This document shows, piece after piece, positions 23,665 through 36,360 of a stretch of 64,000 nt of DNA; within the stretch, counting starts at the first letter, position 1; every line of letters starts with the position of its first letter. Location: positions 26,424,763 to 26,488,762 of the forward strand of contig CM038710.1 of the NCBI GenBank assembly GCA_021613375.1, in the 5' to 3' direction. This DNA is from Megaleporinus macrocephalus (Eukaryota; Chordata; Actinopteri; Characiformes; Anostomidae). The notes beneath the pieces were generated by a model. The model ran no database searches. It was given only the letters and a program-made list of their open reading frames with translations, and was not told where the DNA came from. A program made the translations under genes and the position numbers.

Positions 23665-23860
23665 TTCAGTTCACAGGTGTTTCCGCCCATCCCTCTGTTG
23701 TAAGACAACTCAGCGCTATAATGGGTGTAAAATCACGTGTGGCTGCCAAGAAGCCGTAGAAAAAGAAATAGACACAACAATCAGCATTGAGCAGACCTCA
23801 ACATTCCTGAGAAGCAGAAAATGCAACATCTTGGAGGTATGGAAAACATCCCTGCATGTT
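23665..23860 (+). mobile_element. Fragment related to the Tc1-like relic at 27722-28215
   Basis: The segment CACAGGTGTTTCCGCCCATC through GACAACTCAG and the GGCTGCCAAGAAGCC...AAATAGAC part aligns by eye with 27988-28085. It is a second diverged copy of part of the same element. Confidence 0.55.
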
Positions 23861-24011
23861 TCATTTCACCTGAAAACATTAGATGTTGTAATATTGTTGT
23901 AAAATGTAATATTATGCATTTTTGCAAGATAGATAGATTTAACATGTATGATGAATGACCGTTTTGTGATGTCTGACTTTTGTACGGTCACAGTACTGAA
24001 CAAACAAAGCC

Positions 24012-24055
24012 TTTTAGGAAACTTTACAGGAGAAGAAAAACTATAAAAGTAGTGT
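24012..24055 (+). repeat. Dispersed repeat family A, short fragment
   Basis: AACTTTACAGGAGAAGAAAA matches the start of the copy at 46665 (AACTTTACAGGAGAGGACAA). Confidence 0.45.
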
Positions 24056-24059
24056 AAGT

Positions 24060-24810
24060 ATTAGATTTTTTTATTAGAGTATTAGAGTCCATTCCTAGTG
24101 AAGAGACAATTACACCACGTAAAGTGTAGCTGTGGTTCTCAAATTATGTAAAACTGATGAAAGCTTAAAACAACATTTACAAGGTTTTGATATGAAATGA
24201 AATGCAAAAAGCAATAACGTGTATCCCATTTAAAGTATAATCAATAAATTATCACTTTTTTAACATATGTGAACCAAAGATGTCCAGAAATAAACAACAG
24301 TAAGTTTGAGAAACCTTGAATATCTTGAAAACAAAAGAAAGTTATTACAATTCAAATTAAGAAGACGTTACAAATTCATTTGTGAAATCCGTCTTGCTGT
24401 CTGTTACAGTTTAGCTCTAAGCATAAACCCCAAAAGGCAGACAATCAATAAAATACATATTTGCTTCATGCTAATCATTTATTTTCACTCAATGATAAGT
24501 CGCAGAATTAACCAACATTAACATCACTGCATTTTCAGCCCGTAGACACTCCAGGCATCATTTCTGAAAAGATATCTGAGCTTACACTTCTTTTCAAGAC
24601 CTTTATTAGCAATTGGCATTAGCAATTAAGTGATTGGCATATGTGAGTAGCCCAGGGCCTTCTGAAAAACAAATAGTATAATTACAAGTGCATATACCAA
24701 AATACCAAAGCAAATACACAAAATTCCCTTGGGGTTCTAAGCAATAGGGGAAATACAAAATAGTAAATATCAGTAAATAATCAATGCCATATACCAAATT
24801 CAAGTGGTTC
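24060..24810. other. Gene desert, nothing recognised
   Basis: AT-rich with no supported feature. Confidence 0.4.
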
Positions 24811-24814
24811 TGCT

Positions 24815-24890
24815 GCCTGCCAGGCCACCATTGTGAATAAGAATTTATCCTTAATGACTTGCCTGTTAAATTAAAGATTAAAAAAACAAA
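24815..24890 (+). repeat. Tail of a fish SINE/LINE-type retroelement (relic)
   Basis: GTGAATAAGAATTTATCCTT followed by AATGACTTGCCTGTTAAATTAAAG and an A-run resembles the 3' tail shared by several fish SINEs and LINEs. The body is not recognisable. Identification is from memory. Confidence 0.45.
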
Positions 24891-25119
24891 TTCAGAAAAT
24901 CATATAAACATTAAAAGATACTGATACTCATACTGATAATTTAATTTGTGATGATTAAATCGGTATTAGAAAGGAATGCAAATAAAAGCATTTGTTTATA
25001 AATGGTCTCAGAGTTTTAGACCTTATATATACATTATATAAACTATATATGGTTGATTACTGACAGCCTTGCTCTTAGATCAGTTGAGAGGTTTTCGATT
25101 ACAGTGGTAAAGGTTGAAA

Positions 25120-25330
25120 TTTGCATGTTAAACGCTGGTCTCAGGTCACCGGGATGTGGCCGGGCAAGAGAGCTCTGAGTCACATGTGCTGGGTGACACA
25201 CTTGCGGACAGTTGCATAAACTCCTAGAATATTAGACAGCTACCCAGAAGCATTGATTGCCGCACAGGTTGAGTCACCGCTATTGAAGCACCTTAGTTAA
25301 GTAGCGTTGTGAAAGAGTCTTTTTAAAGGT
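25120..25330. promoter_or_regulatory. Candidate conserved non-coding element
   Basis: Mixed-composition, non-repetitive block with CACATGTG (about 25180) and repeated GAGTCAC motifs, flanked by AT-rich DNA. No coding evidence. Confidence 0.2.
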
Positions 25331-25411
25331 GACTCATGACTGTCAGACAGTTAATATAAACAAGGTCACTGACAGGAAAGTAGATTACCTACAAACGTTT
25401 AGTCAAAAAGG

Positions 25412-25515
25412 CTTAAAGGGGAATTTTACCAACTTTTAAAAACTTCTATATAATTCAATTGTAAAGATAGACATTCAAGCGTGGTGTGAACTGAAATAGT
25501 TAATTTTAGAGAATG
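25412..25515 (+). repeat. Dispersed repeat family B, copy 2
   Basis: Begins AAAGGGGAATTTTACC and continues with ATAATTCAATTGTAAAGATA and GTGGTGTGAA, matching 21145-21300. Confidence 0.55.
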
Positions 25516-26629
25516 CTACTGACTCTTTGCACAGTGGTGAAAGAAACCAGTAGTCATGATGTCAGCAATGCAAACATGACCATTTCAATAACTGTTCATC
25601 ATAACCAATTAAATTGCACAGTGTGTCTTCTGAGTTGTATGTGGGTGATAATGGTATGGAAAAATCTGAAAAGCAGCCTTACAGTACCTTACAGAGCTCT
25701 TCAATTGGAAAAAATAAAAAACAAAACAAAAAAACGAACTAAAACAAAAATGTAAACTGTTATAAAACAATGCCTGCAGCAACAGGCAGTGTATTTGTAA
25801 TACTTTTCTGTAATGTAGCTTTCCTCTGGTTCCTCTTATAACCAGTTCTGACTCATTTTGTTTCTACAAGGCGCTGTTTTTCATCATAAAGTCTTAAATG
25901 TCTTAAACATTTAATTGTGCAAAATAAAAAAAAATCTGTAACTTTAAATAGTGCTTGCAGTCTCTGACACTGTATGGGAGACTGTTGTTTATAATAAATG
26001 GACATAGTGGACAAAAATCTGACATACGGTATATACATCACTTAAGCACGTCTGTGTGAGATTATTAAACTTGACACAGTTTAAGTCTCACAAACTGAAA
26101 AAAATAAAAGAGAAAAAAAATACTGTTCAGACTCAGAAACGATCACAACAGTAATACGAGTCCAGTGAAGAGACACGAGAAGAGCCGGGCATCAGTGCCT
26201 GTGGCTGTTCTTAAAATACATGACCCTCTCTAAATCAGTGGAGACCACAACACACACACACACACAGTAGCTTCCTCATAGCATTAGCAGACTTCAGAGA
26301 CACCAGAGGTGCACAGAAATCTGAGTAATTAGTTAACAAGCCAGCAGGTTCCTCAGAAACCAATACTTCCTCACCTCTGCACACCTCCCCCACCTTCCCA
26401 CATCCAGCTTTACTGATTATTTTATTCTGCTCTGAGGTTTCAGTTTCAGTAGCGGAACTATAGAGGTCGTTATATAACTTCTTATTAGATCTCAGTGTGG
26501 GTTTTAACAGAGCCGCTCTGAATGAGCTCAGTTCAACCAAATCACTTCAAATACAAAAGAGCACTGAAGTGTTTGTCTACACGCATCTCTCAGTCTTTCC
26601 AGTGTGCGTTCCTTAAACCTGACTTAAAT
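25516..26629. other. Gene desert, nothing recognised
   Basis: No supported gene. Small CA run near 26252-26266. Confidence 0.4.
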
Positions 26630-26870
26630 CTGTTTATTTGTTTCTTTTTTTGTTTGTGTATTTTATTCTTCTTTCTTTCCTTTTGCTTGTGTTTGTTTTA
26701 TCAATTGTCTCTTTCTTTCTGCTTGTTGTTTTTTCTCTTTGTTTATTTCTTGTTTTAAAGTCTTTTTTATTTGTTTGTTTGTCTCTTTTCCTTCTTTCTT
26801 TCTTCCTTCCTTCCTTTCTTTGTTTCTTTCTTTCTTTCCTTTCTTTTTTTATTTGAAGCCTCATTTATTT
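26630..26870. repeat. Polypyrimidine TTTC/TTTG low-complexity tract
   Basis: Long T-rich stretch with CTTT and GTTT units on the plus strand; the open frames it creates (Phe/Leu-rich, Lys/Arg-rich) are artefacts. Confidence 0.85.
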
Positions 26871-27297
26871 CCTTTTCTTCTCTTTTTTATATAGCTTCTT
26901 ATTCTTCATCTTTTTTTCTTAGATGTTTTTTCTTTCACATTCCTTTTAGAAGTGTACATTATCAGCAGGTCATTTTTAAATAACTATTTAGTGTGTAATT
27001 TCAGGAGATTAGGTATAGATTAGAACATTAATCTAATCTAATGACAGATAAATATAACACAGCTCATCTATAAGACACCTCTCTGTTTGTTTGTTTGTTT
27101 AGCTGAATTATTTAGTTGAAGAACTAATTAGATAAATGAGTTTCCCGCACTCAAACTTCTCTGTCCCTCCTCCCAGGTTAACTTTTACACCCCTTGTTGT
27201 CACATCATTAAGCTCAATCCACATCCTCCATATCCAGAGGGGTCCTTCACAGATCAGTGCTGCCTCACTGCACCTGTCAATCACTTACAGTTATACT
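26871..27297. other. Gene desert, nothing recognised
   Basis: T-rich spacer with no supported feature. Confidence 0.4.
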
Positions 27298-27395
27298 CTC
27301 TCCCTCCCTCCCTTCCTCCCTTCCTCCCCCTCCTCCCTCCCTCTCTCTCTCCTTCTCTCCCTCTCGCTCTCTCTCTCCCTCCTTCTCTGTAGGTT
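27298..27395. repeat. CT-rich low-complexity tract
   Basis: CCCTCC and CTCT units in a pyrimidine-only run. Confidence 0.85.
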
Positions 27396-27721
27396 AACGA
27401 TCTCATTTTTATTCAGCAGTCTGTGAAAGCTAAGATCCCAGACATTGTGAAACAAAATCCGAAATGCACTAAACACCCCATTCTTCTCTCTAGCCTATCT
27501 CTGCAGATGCAACAGATTTCCCTTCAAATGCCAGACAAATGTCACGTAAACTGAAGTGAACTTAAATCGTCTGCTCCTGCCACCAGGAAGAGGGAGGCTG
27601 CTCCGCTTGAAGTGCCGTCTTATGTTAAGCCTCTTTCGATTGTTACAGGTTTGCAGATTGTTACAGACTGATGTCAGATTAATGTTATTCACACTCGTAA
27701 AGGTCTTTGACTTGCATGTAC
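27396..27721. other. Gene desert, nothing recognised
   Basis: No supported feature. Confidence 0.4.
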
Positions 27722-28215
27722 AGTTCTAGGAAAAACCTTTAATTTGTACAAGGCTATGCGAAAGTCATAGGCCACCCAGCACTGAAATATATCTGAGGAG
27801 ATCCTGTATTGCATAAAAGCAAGGGAGAGGTAAGCAAAGGAGAAACTTATAGAGAACATGATGGGACTCTTAATAACCATGCAAGAGCTGGTAGACCACC
27901 AAAACTGTCACCATCAGATGAAATGTAGTTCTTTATGAAAAGAAGGAAATACTCCTCTCTTGCTGAAAAATTATCTGAAAAATCCACAGGTGTTTTCGTT
28001 CATCCTTCCATTATGAGGTGACAACTCAGTCTGAAAGAATGTGTAGCTGTCCAGAAACCATTACTGAGAAAATAAAATAGACGAAAAAGAGAAAAATTTA
28101 CAAATGTAGCAAATTAGCTGCTGGCGTTCTCAGAGAAATGGACTGACCACCCTAGAGTCCAGATCTCAGCATCACTGAATGTGATTACTTGGATAAATCA
28201 GAAAATGTAACCAGT
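27722..28215 (+). mobile_element. Tc1-like transposon relic
   Basis: It opens with an end-like segment GCGAAAGTCATAGGCCACCC. Translation shows a GRPPKLSPSD-type linker (about 27887-27918), and later a W.P.SPDL segment around the third catalytic acid, followed by a DYLD-like stretch near 28190. Stops and gaps are frequent, so it is inactive. Confidence 0.65.
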
Positions 28216-28286
28216 GTTTAAACCCAATAAGTTATGGATCTGGCGATATGGAAAAATGTCCACTTCTTAAGTTGTCATAACGGCAC

Positions 28287-28290
<4 letters not shown>

Positions 28291-28367
<77 letters not shown>
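28291..28367. repeat. (AT)n microsatellite
   Basis: About 38 uninterrupted AT dinucleotides; can extrude as a cruciform. Confidence 0.95.
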
Positions 28368-28370
<3 letters not shown>

Positions 28371-28589
28371 AAAAAACATCAATTGAAAGGTTCTTTAGGG
28401 AACCCAAGATCTATTGTTTGGTGCTATTCTAAACAACTCTAGAACATGTTTTAGTAAAATCAAACAAGGTGCCAACAAGTTTCAGTAATTTTAAGGGCGC
28501 AAACTCGCGGAACTGTCGTAGCTCTCCTTAGATGGTGCCAAACATGCTCATCAAACATTTCTAGAGTTCAGCAGGAAAAGTTGTTGTGT

Positions 28590-29060
28590 TGCTCTCTGCT
28601 CCCTCTTGCCCCCAATGCATAGACACTCAGTCTAGCGCTTACTCTTTCCCTCCCCGAGCCCCTCCACCCCTCCACCCAGCCCGGTCTAAAAGTGTGCACT
28701 TTGGGGAAGAGCATGTGATGCGAGCGCTCCGCTCTGCCAGAGAGACAGGGGCGAGAAACAAAATGGCACGGCTAACAAAAGGGCCTGTATCCAGGCCGGG
28801 GCCGGCCATTGTCCCGCACGGGGCCTGCCGTCGAACGTGAGACGATGGGCTACCCCCGCCTCCTCCCGGGCCGCAGGAACCTAATAGGAAATCAAAGTTC
28901 TCGAGGAGAATGGGCCGAGCTCACAGTTACTCTCCCCTGGGTCCCGCTGAAAGAGGAGTGCAGAAAGAGCTCTTGCGGGCCCGCCGAAGGTTAATGCAGC
29001 GGATAGTCTTTCTGTTGCCTTCCGCAAGCCCCTGCTAAAGCCTCCCTCTGTCTGTCTGTC
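28590..29060. promoter_or_regulatory. Candidate conserved non-coding element (GC-rich island)
   Basis: About 470 bp much richer in GC than its surroundings and free of simple repeats, about 14 kb downstream of atoh1. Short open frames lack protein similarity or splice context. A distal atoh1 enhancer is the likeliest reading, but only by position and composition. Confidence 0.35.
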
Positions 29061-29344
29061 AGGATGGGCACCCTCCTGCCCCAGCATGGAAAATCTCATT
29101 CAAGACTCCCTGCATGTCTCGAGCGAACACTTTTCGACAGCCCGTGATCCTCTTCCCCGCCTGTGCAAAGGTGGTCAAGCGCGGCATTTGTCTCTCAAGC
29201 GGTCTTTTAGCGCTCAGTGCCAAAATAATCTTTTACCCCATAAACTTTACACTTTTTATAGAGTTATTAAGACTTATCATTCAGCATTGACTTCATAAAG
29301 GGTTCTGGAGTGATGCTGGAGTGATGCTGGCAACTTTTATTCCC

Positions 29345-29450
29345 CTAAAGAAAATCTCAATGGATGACTCAAAAACCAGCTCAGTTGAGAAACTCTTTAG
29401 GTTCCCAAAAGTGGTTCCTCTAAGGCAACAATCCAGGATCTTTGATGCAT
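29345..29450. repeat. Dispersed repeat family C (GGTTCTTT-type), copy
   Basis: TTTAGGTTCCCAAAAGTGGTTCCTC plus flanking GATGACTCAAAAACCAG-like sequence resembles the copy at 35566-35655. A partial copy is also visible at 28383-28440. Confidence 0.4.
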
Positions 29451-29639
29451 ATTTAACAATTACTGTGAAACAATTTATTCATAGTATTATTATTTATATA
29501 AGTTATATGGCCATGAGTGGGAATATGAAGTGTGGGTCTCTATACAGGCTCCTAAGAATTGAAGAGTTTAATATAGGCTACCTTAAATCACTTCTCTTGA
29601 AAATCTTACCTAAAGATAAACGTTGTTGGATTGGATGCA

Positions 29640-30110
29640 GCCAGTTAGGTTTGGGACCTGTGCGCATTTGCCCATCATTCTCCTTGGGAAGCCCATGATA
29701 AGTCAGAGGTCAAGAAGCGGGCTGAGTGGAACATGTGAAAGCAGCGACTGGTGTGTTGACGTGGCCGTGTTAAGCTGCTTAAACACGGGCGAAGCCCTGG
29801 AGGCATGGGGCGCTAAAAGTGGATCACCAGAGGGGAGGCTTTGCACAATCCGCAGGGCCCCCGAGTCTGTTTCTGGGTTAGCCGCTGGAGAACAAGAGCT
29901 TTTTACAGTTCAGATTCTTAGAAGGTGTTGGATGACTGCAGTGTCACAACTAACAAAACCATTTGAAAACAAAGTGGCCCGGTGAATGCGGTGCTGCAAT
30001 GCGATCCCGGACCTTTTGTGCAGCAGGAGAAAACGTCCCTCTCAGCAGCAAGGGGGAGAGACACCATTTAATTCTGCAGATTTTCCCCTTTTAAGTGCAT
30101 TCTTCAAAGG
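29640..30110. promoter_or_regulatory. Candidate conserved non-coding element
   Basis: Non-repetitive, GC-richer block with a near-palindrome CGTGTTAAGCTGCTTAAACACG (29765-29787 region). No coding support. Confidence 0.3.
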
Positions 30111-32392
30111 TGAACATGTTATCTATGGAGGAGCTCTGTTACCTCTGAGGCTGAGGTGGTCCCACCCTCATATCTTAGATGTATAGATGATTGAGGAGTC
30201 CTGCCTTTCAGAGTCCCATGAGAAGAGTCACACGCCTACGCAGTCGTCACTGGCGGGTGTCAAGGTTGTTTAACTTGGATAATCCAAACCTTCCAAGAAA
30301 CACTACAGTGAAACAAAGGGCTGTTCCTAATCTCCAAGCCTCAGTCTCCAATTCATTCAAAGAGTCACAAGTTTTTTATGGTGAGCTAATTTTATAGATT
30401 GTATAGTAGAATACCATTAAAGTAAAGGTATTAGCCTTCAGTATTGTTATTTTTGTCACTTTTGTTTTTGGAAAATGCTATTTAAATGTACTCAACTAAG
30501 CATACAACACAGTGGTTTAAAACAGCAAGTGATTTGCCTCAGCAGGTTTGAGGATGCACTGATGTTTCAATTTGTTTTGATGTCAAATACTAAAAAAACC
30601 TTCTCATAACAGCCAACACTGGGAGCTAACACAGCTCAGCTACATTTCTACAGTGAAAAACACTATGCCAATGGCGGAAATGGCGGAACACAGTAATGCT
30701 GGGTTTACAAGCTGCTGATGAAAAGAAGTGTTGCTTTGTGCCCCATTTATAGCCACACACATGTAAATGCTGCCTTGGAGGTAGAATCTGTTTTAATTGT
30801 CATAGGTGCATAAAAGGGACAAGAACATAAGACTGTTATTCTCATTTTAAAAAATTTGTAAAAGCAAAATCATTCTACTCTTCTACTTAGACATCGGCAA
30901 CCAAGGTGAGAAATACCCAGTTAACCTCTTGGACCCCTGAATGTCTCAAAATGAAAGCAACTTGTTATGAACTTTGCCCATGAAACAGTGAGCTTTGTAC
31001 TCAGTTGGTATTGTTCACTAAGTACAGATACACGACTGCCTCATGGTAGCACGGTAGCAAACTGGTTCACCCGGCTGGTCTTTCGTAGCGTAGCAGCTGT
31101 TAAATGACATAGCAATTTCCCAAAATATTAGTGGAAAGAATGAATTGTTACTTCGTTCCCAAACCGAGGACATATTAGGAGACTTAAAAGATCTCAATTA
31201 ATTAAAGAACACATTTCCACACTAGAAAAGAGCAGTTCCAAAAGAAGAATTGTTAAATTGAGGGTTTCGGTTCCATTGAAGCTGTTACCAGTGCCACCAT
31301 GGCCAATGAGTTAGCAGCCAGGCAATACTGTAGGCTAGGTGTCCACGACCCAGCCTGAGCTGTTTTTGGAGAAGCCGAATGACACATAATTAAGCAGATG
31401 ACAAATTAATACTTTTAATATTTAGCAAAAGTTGTATTTGCTGGGTCCTGAATGTCTGGTCAGCTTAGATGTTTCTATACCAACCACTGAGACAATAGAC
31501 ACTGATCAAGTGAGGTCACCTGCCAAAGTTCACATAAATCAAACAGAGGACCAATTAAATAATGTCCCTTTCGAAAAGTTGTGTTTGGTCGTAGTGTGAT
31601 GTACCTGTAATCTGATTACTGACATTTTCCTGTAACTGTAATTACAGTGCATTTGTATCAGATTTTTTATTTTGTATCTGATTACATTTTGCTGTTACCT
31701 GTTCCAAATACTACGCTACCTTGGATTGAGGTGGTGCCAGTAGAATTTTTTTGGCCGTAATTGTTGCTGCTGTGACAAAACTTTGCATCTTTAATCTGAA
31801 AACTTTCTAAGAACAGGAACAACTAATTATTTTATGAAGGTTTTGAGATGAGTGATGAGTCTGACAGGAATGTGACTTCTCCTTCCACTTGGCCCCTTGC
31901 CATCAACTCTCTGTCAGTCAGCTAGTTAATTACTGCCTCTTCCAGTGTGTGAAAGCCCATGTCGGGATCTTTGACCCTTGGGTTGTGCCCCCCCCCATCC
32001 CTTGTAACAGATTCGTGGAGAGGGAGACACCCTCACTGACCACCTGACAGCCCGCAGACCTCCACTTAAAGAATGGCAGATAAATAGAGCAGAGCTTCTA
32101 TGTCCAGTTCTGCATGTTTTCATGAGGGTCACATGTAGGAGGAAGGGGACAACGTCGTGTCATCAATGTCAAGAGGTGTGTATGTGCGAAGCCTGTTGGT
32201 GATGGCAGTGACGGATGGAGACGAAGAGTGCTTGGACCCCTGGGACCTAAGCTAGTCCAGCATCGCAACAATAGGCCTTCTTCTGTAGGGGGGCTTTGAC
32301 TGGCCATGACTGAGGCATGGGCGGAAAATAACACACTGACATGTTTCATTAAGCTTGTTAAGTGCATCCCCCCCACCCCTGCCTTGCTTTTG
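30111..32392. other. Gene desert with decayed repeats
   Basis: No gene recognised. Around 31590-31700 repeated GTAATCTGATTAC/GTAATTACAG motifs look like a decayed dispersed repeat common in fish. The rest is unremarkable. Confidence 0.4.
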
Positions 32393-32416
32393 CCCCCCCC
32401 CCCCCCCCCCCCCCCC
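32393..32416. repeat. Poly(C) run
   Basis: 24 consecutive C residues after a CCCCCCACCCC stretch; prone to sequencing and assembly error and able to form G-quadruplex on the minus strand. Confidence 0.95.
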
Positions 32417-32643
32417 ACCCCTCTGTCTGAAAACTGAAAATGTAACTAAATAAAGCAGTGAAAAGCAATGCTTTACTAAACTCTATGCCTCATTATGCAA
32501 TAGTTACATGGAAGATCCTGGAGAAAGACTTTTGAATTTAATTTTAGTATAAGTGTTTATTACTTACACTACATCATTACTGTTATTTTCATTTTGTAAA
32601 TGTAAGAAAGAAGGAGATTAAAATGTTTTATCCATGCAATGTT

Positions 32644-32653
32644 AACAGCTGGC
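32644..32653 (+). promoter_or_regulatory. Exact ATOH1-type extended E-box
   Basis: AACAGCTGGC fits the extended ATOH1 binding consensus (RMCAKMTGKY). A single 10-bp match in 33 kb is weak on its own. Confidence 0.25.
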
Positions 32654-32919
32654 CTTTAACCTGCACTGCTATGGATGGTTTGATGGGTAACTTAGAAACA
32701 TGTGATTAAATAGTAGTTGTTGTTAATAGCATTAATATCATGTTTAACTTTGACAGGCCTAAAAAAAACAACAGGTATTATTAAGTCATACGGCTAAAGA
32801 ATGAAACCTGAATATTGAGAAGTATGTTTAGTTACGATGTGTGAGCAATACACTACAGTCAATAAGCCCTCGCAATAACAAACAGGGAATGTGACATTTT
32901 GTTATGAGAATTGTACAAC

Positions 32920-33465
32920 ACTGTTAACGAATAAGTTGGGACACTCTGTGGAATGTGAAGAAAAACAGAATACAATGATGAGAAAATCATTTAAACACTA
33001 CATTTAACTTACAATAGTACATAGACAACATAACACATGTTAAAACAGAGACATTTTGTTGTTTTTTTAAGTAGATATAATCATTTTGATTTTGATGCCA
33101 GCAACACGGTTCAAAGTTATAATAAACAGTGACAGTAATATGTGCATAATATGATTTCTCATTGTCTTGCCAAAGCCATGTGCACTATTGTACCCCTATA
33201 CCATCACAGGTGCTAGCTTTTAAACTGCTCACTGACAACAAGCCTGTTTTATGTTGAGAAATTGTATTGCTGCATTGTTTGCCTGCACAGTCTTTCCCAG
33301 ACTACAGAGCCAGCCCTCTTCACTTCCAAAAGACTGGTCTCTGCAATGTTCTTTTACACCCAATCATGACCTGTTGCCAAATAACCTAATTATTTATGAG
33401 ATGTTCCACAAGTTTCAAACTTTTCTGAAACATTTTGCTGGCATTAAATTCAAAGTAGCCATATT
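32920..33465. mobile_element. DNA transposon relic with inverted subterminal repeats
   Basis: The left part has AAGTTGGGACACTCTGTGGA and ATTTTGATGCCAGCAACACG. The right part near 33420-33455 has ACATTTTGCTGGCATTAAAT, the inverted counterpart of the latter. Interior phrases such as CAGACTACAGAGCCAGCCC are familiar from a repeat widespread in fish genomes. No transposase frame; superfamily not assigned. Confidence 0.55.
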
Positions 33466-33469
33466 TTTT

Positions 33470-35560
33470 TGCAAAAAAAAAAAATATTTACAGGAAATAG
33501 GAAATTGTCTGAAGGGCACTCACCTTTTCAGTGCTTGTATGCATACAGTTTGATATTCAAAGTGCTGGTCGCGCACAAACAGTGAAAAAAGATGATCCAG
33601 TCAGTTTCTTGTGTTTCTTTGGTCATTTAGCACTAGCTAACACTAATAGCTGAAGTAACATACTAGCAGACGTCATTTCCTAGAAAAACGTTGTCAGTAG
33701 GATCCTCAAAAACATTCATGTTATTTGTTTGTTAGTTGAATATCTGTAAGATGAATCTGATCAACATGTAATTTATGTGAGAGAAAACTGAGAGAATATG
33801 TACTCGTGACAACATATTCCATAGAATGGGGGTTGGGGTGACCAATGGCTCATTATCATTTAAAGGAATTTAAACAGTGCTGTAGTGCTTGTTTCTTGTA
33901 ATATTCTGACCAAAGCATCTAGAAAGAATGGTATACTATATACCATTAAATATGAATTATTTTATTTAGAATTTCTAGCATATAGTTTAACAAAAATTGG
34001 ATAACGTGACATTTGACAATATGTATAGGGGAGGAGATGTCCCAGTACGTCCATCAAGTATACATTTTCCTCAGGGATCAATAATCAATATGTTATAATA
34101 ATATGATTATAACTTTAAAATTATAACTATAAAAAAGATTGTTTTTACCTAACCCACTTCCAATTGTTGTAATTAAAAAAAATGTCATGCCCACTTGACA
34201 TCCCTCTTTGCATTCTTAATAAGCCCACTGACTGTTTTATTTGAGAAAGAACGACCCCTTTTATTAACTAATAAGATTACATAGATAACAGTGTAAACTA
34301 AGTAAAAATAAGTTTAAAGTCTTTAAGTTTTGCCATAACTAAATACTCAATACATTTAGTACAGCCTATTCAGAATTCAACTATCATTACTTTTCACAGC
34401 ATTCTTTCATCTCTGTCTACATCAGAATAGTGATAATGCTGAAAACAACATGTTTTTTGTTGTTGGATCTGTTCAAACATGCAAATAATGGAATAAGTAA
34501 TTCCAGATGAAGTAGCAGAGTGAACATCCTCAACCTTCTTTACAGCTAAAATGTAAAATATGTGATGCTTTTTTTTGCTTCACCTCTCCATACAATACAT
34601 TTTTGTGACAGGAATTCTATTAAGCCAGTTACAAATGCTGCAGGAGCCAAAAGACTCAATAAGCTCAGAGTATAATATGTTTTCTCTGTCAAAGAGCGTT
34701 TGTATTGATTCCACCAACAAATTCAAATGGCACTGTGCAGAAACCCTTGACCCTTACACAAAGCATAACAGAACATGATTGCAGTTCTCCTTTAAGCAAG
34801 AAACGATCAACAACCCAACCACAGAACTCAATATTTCCAAATGAAGAGCAAAACACAGTTATTGCTAGCTTTGTCTCATCTACACAAGAACTCGAAAAGA
34901 GCAGGGACATATCTGCGATAACATAATCTCTGCCAAAAACACTCTCCCTACACTCCCAAGGGGAGAAATAATGCCATTTTCAATGACCAGTACCAACCTG
35001 TATCTGTGTAGAAGGCGAGAGAAAGAGTGGTAGGTAACTAAATCACAGCTAATACGAGAATGAAAATTAAAATGCCATCGCTTCGAGCCAAGATGAAAGG
35101 TACAGGGTAAAAGAAAGGCTTGAGGAATAGATTGGGTTAGGGTGACCAAAATCATATCACATAAGGACTTGCCCCTCACCGCAAATTCAATCCCGAGCAA
35201 TAACTGCTGCTTATTAAGAGCTTTCTCAGTGGGTACACTATAAAATTCAAAAGTCCTAGCTGACTGCAGGGACAGGGCACGATTGAATTAGGGGACAGAG
35301 CGGAAAACTGACCACTGGGGAGGCATACTGATCAGAGAGTGGGGAGCAATTCTGCAACCCTTTTATGACCAAAGTTTTGGTATATGTTTCACCTATTGGA
35401 GCCTTTTCTACAACTTGCAGTATGAACACTTTAATAAAGCCACTGTATCTGCAGTGGAAAATGAAGGAGCTGGTATTAAAGTCTAGCTGTACACTGCGAT
35501 GGAGAAGTTCCATTAATGCCTTCTTAAAAATAAGAGAGTGAAGCTTTAAAGCGAAGTCAA
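33470..35560. other. Gene desert, nothing recognised
   Basis: AT-rich; no supported exon, RNA gene or element. Confidence 0.4.
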
Positions 35561-35565
35561 AGAAG

Positions 35566-35655
35566 AACTATTTTTGGTTCCCTAATCTTTCAGTGGATGA
35601 TTTAAAGCTGTTCTTTATAGATTAAGGTTTTTTTCTAAAACATTAGCACATTTTT
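35566..35655. repeat. Dispersed repeat family C (GGTTCTTT-type), copy
   Basis: GAACTATTTTTGGTTCCCTAA followed by TTAAAGCTGTTCTTTATAGA is the clearest copy of this family in the window. Confidence 0.5.
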
Positions 35656-35719
35656 TTTACATCCAACCCAAGAACCCAAACTATGTGAACACCTGACAAT
35701 CACAGATATGTGACCTTGT

Positions 35720-36360
35720 TAGACATAGCATTTCATCACCATGGACATCAATATGGACCGGCCCCATATATGGCTAACACAGCCTCCGCTCTTCACAAGG
35801 AGCTTTCTAAAGAATTTGAGAGAATGTCTGTGGAAATGTATCGAAAGAACATTTGTGAGGTCAGGAACTGAGGTTGGACAACAATGCGAGTTTGATACAC
35901 TCATGTTCCAATTCAATTAAACGATGTTCTGTGGGATGGAGGTCAGGGCTCTGAGCAGTCTACTGGACTACAAATTTGCGAAAACATGTCTGTATGGACC
36001 TCACGAAAAAGGGACGCATAAAAGTCTTTGTATGTTGTAGCATTACCAATACCCTTCACTGGAACTAAGGAGCTGAGCCCAAACTTTGAAAAACCCCAGA
36101 TCATTATTCCTCCTCCACCAAACTCTACTGCTGACACTATGCAATCCAGATGGTAGAGTTCCAGTAGATAGATTTATTCATTAGACTGCCAGATACAATT
36201 CTCCAGTCAACGATTGGCATAGTGTATAGTAATCTTAGGCTTGAGTGCAGCTGCTCGACCATAGAAACTGGTGTCGTGAAGCTCCAGAGGCAGTTTCTAA
36301 CTCTGTAGGCTGTAACAGAGAATAAGTGATATTTAGGCACACTGTGCTCCACTTCACCCT
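35720..36360 (-). mobile_element. Tc1-like transposase relic
   Basis: Read on the minus strand, an open stretch (36137-35943) shows EFGGGGIMIWGF followed by LVPVKG, the conserved segment between the first and second catalytic acids of Tc1-family transposases. Just beyond it, CAGAGCCCTGACCTCC translates to the QSPDL third-acid motif. The DNDPK second-acid region is deleted between them. Inactive fragment; ends not located. Confidence 0.65.
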
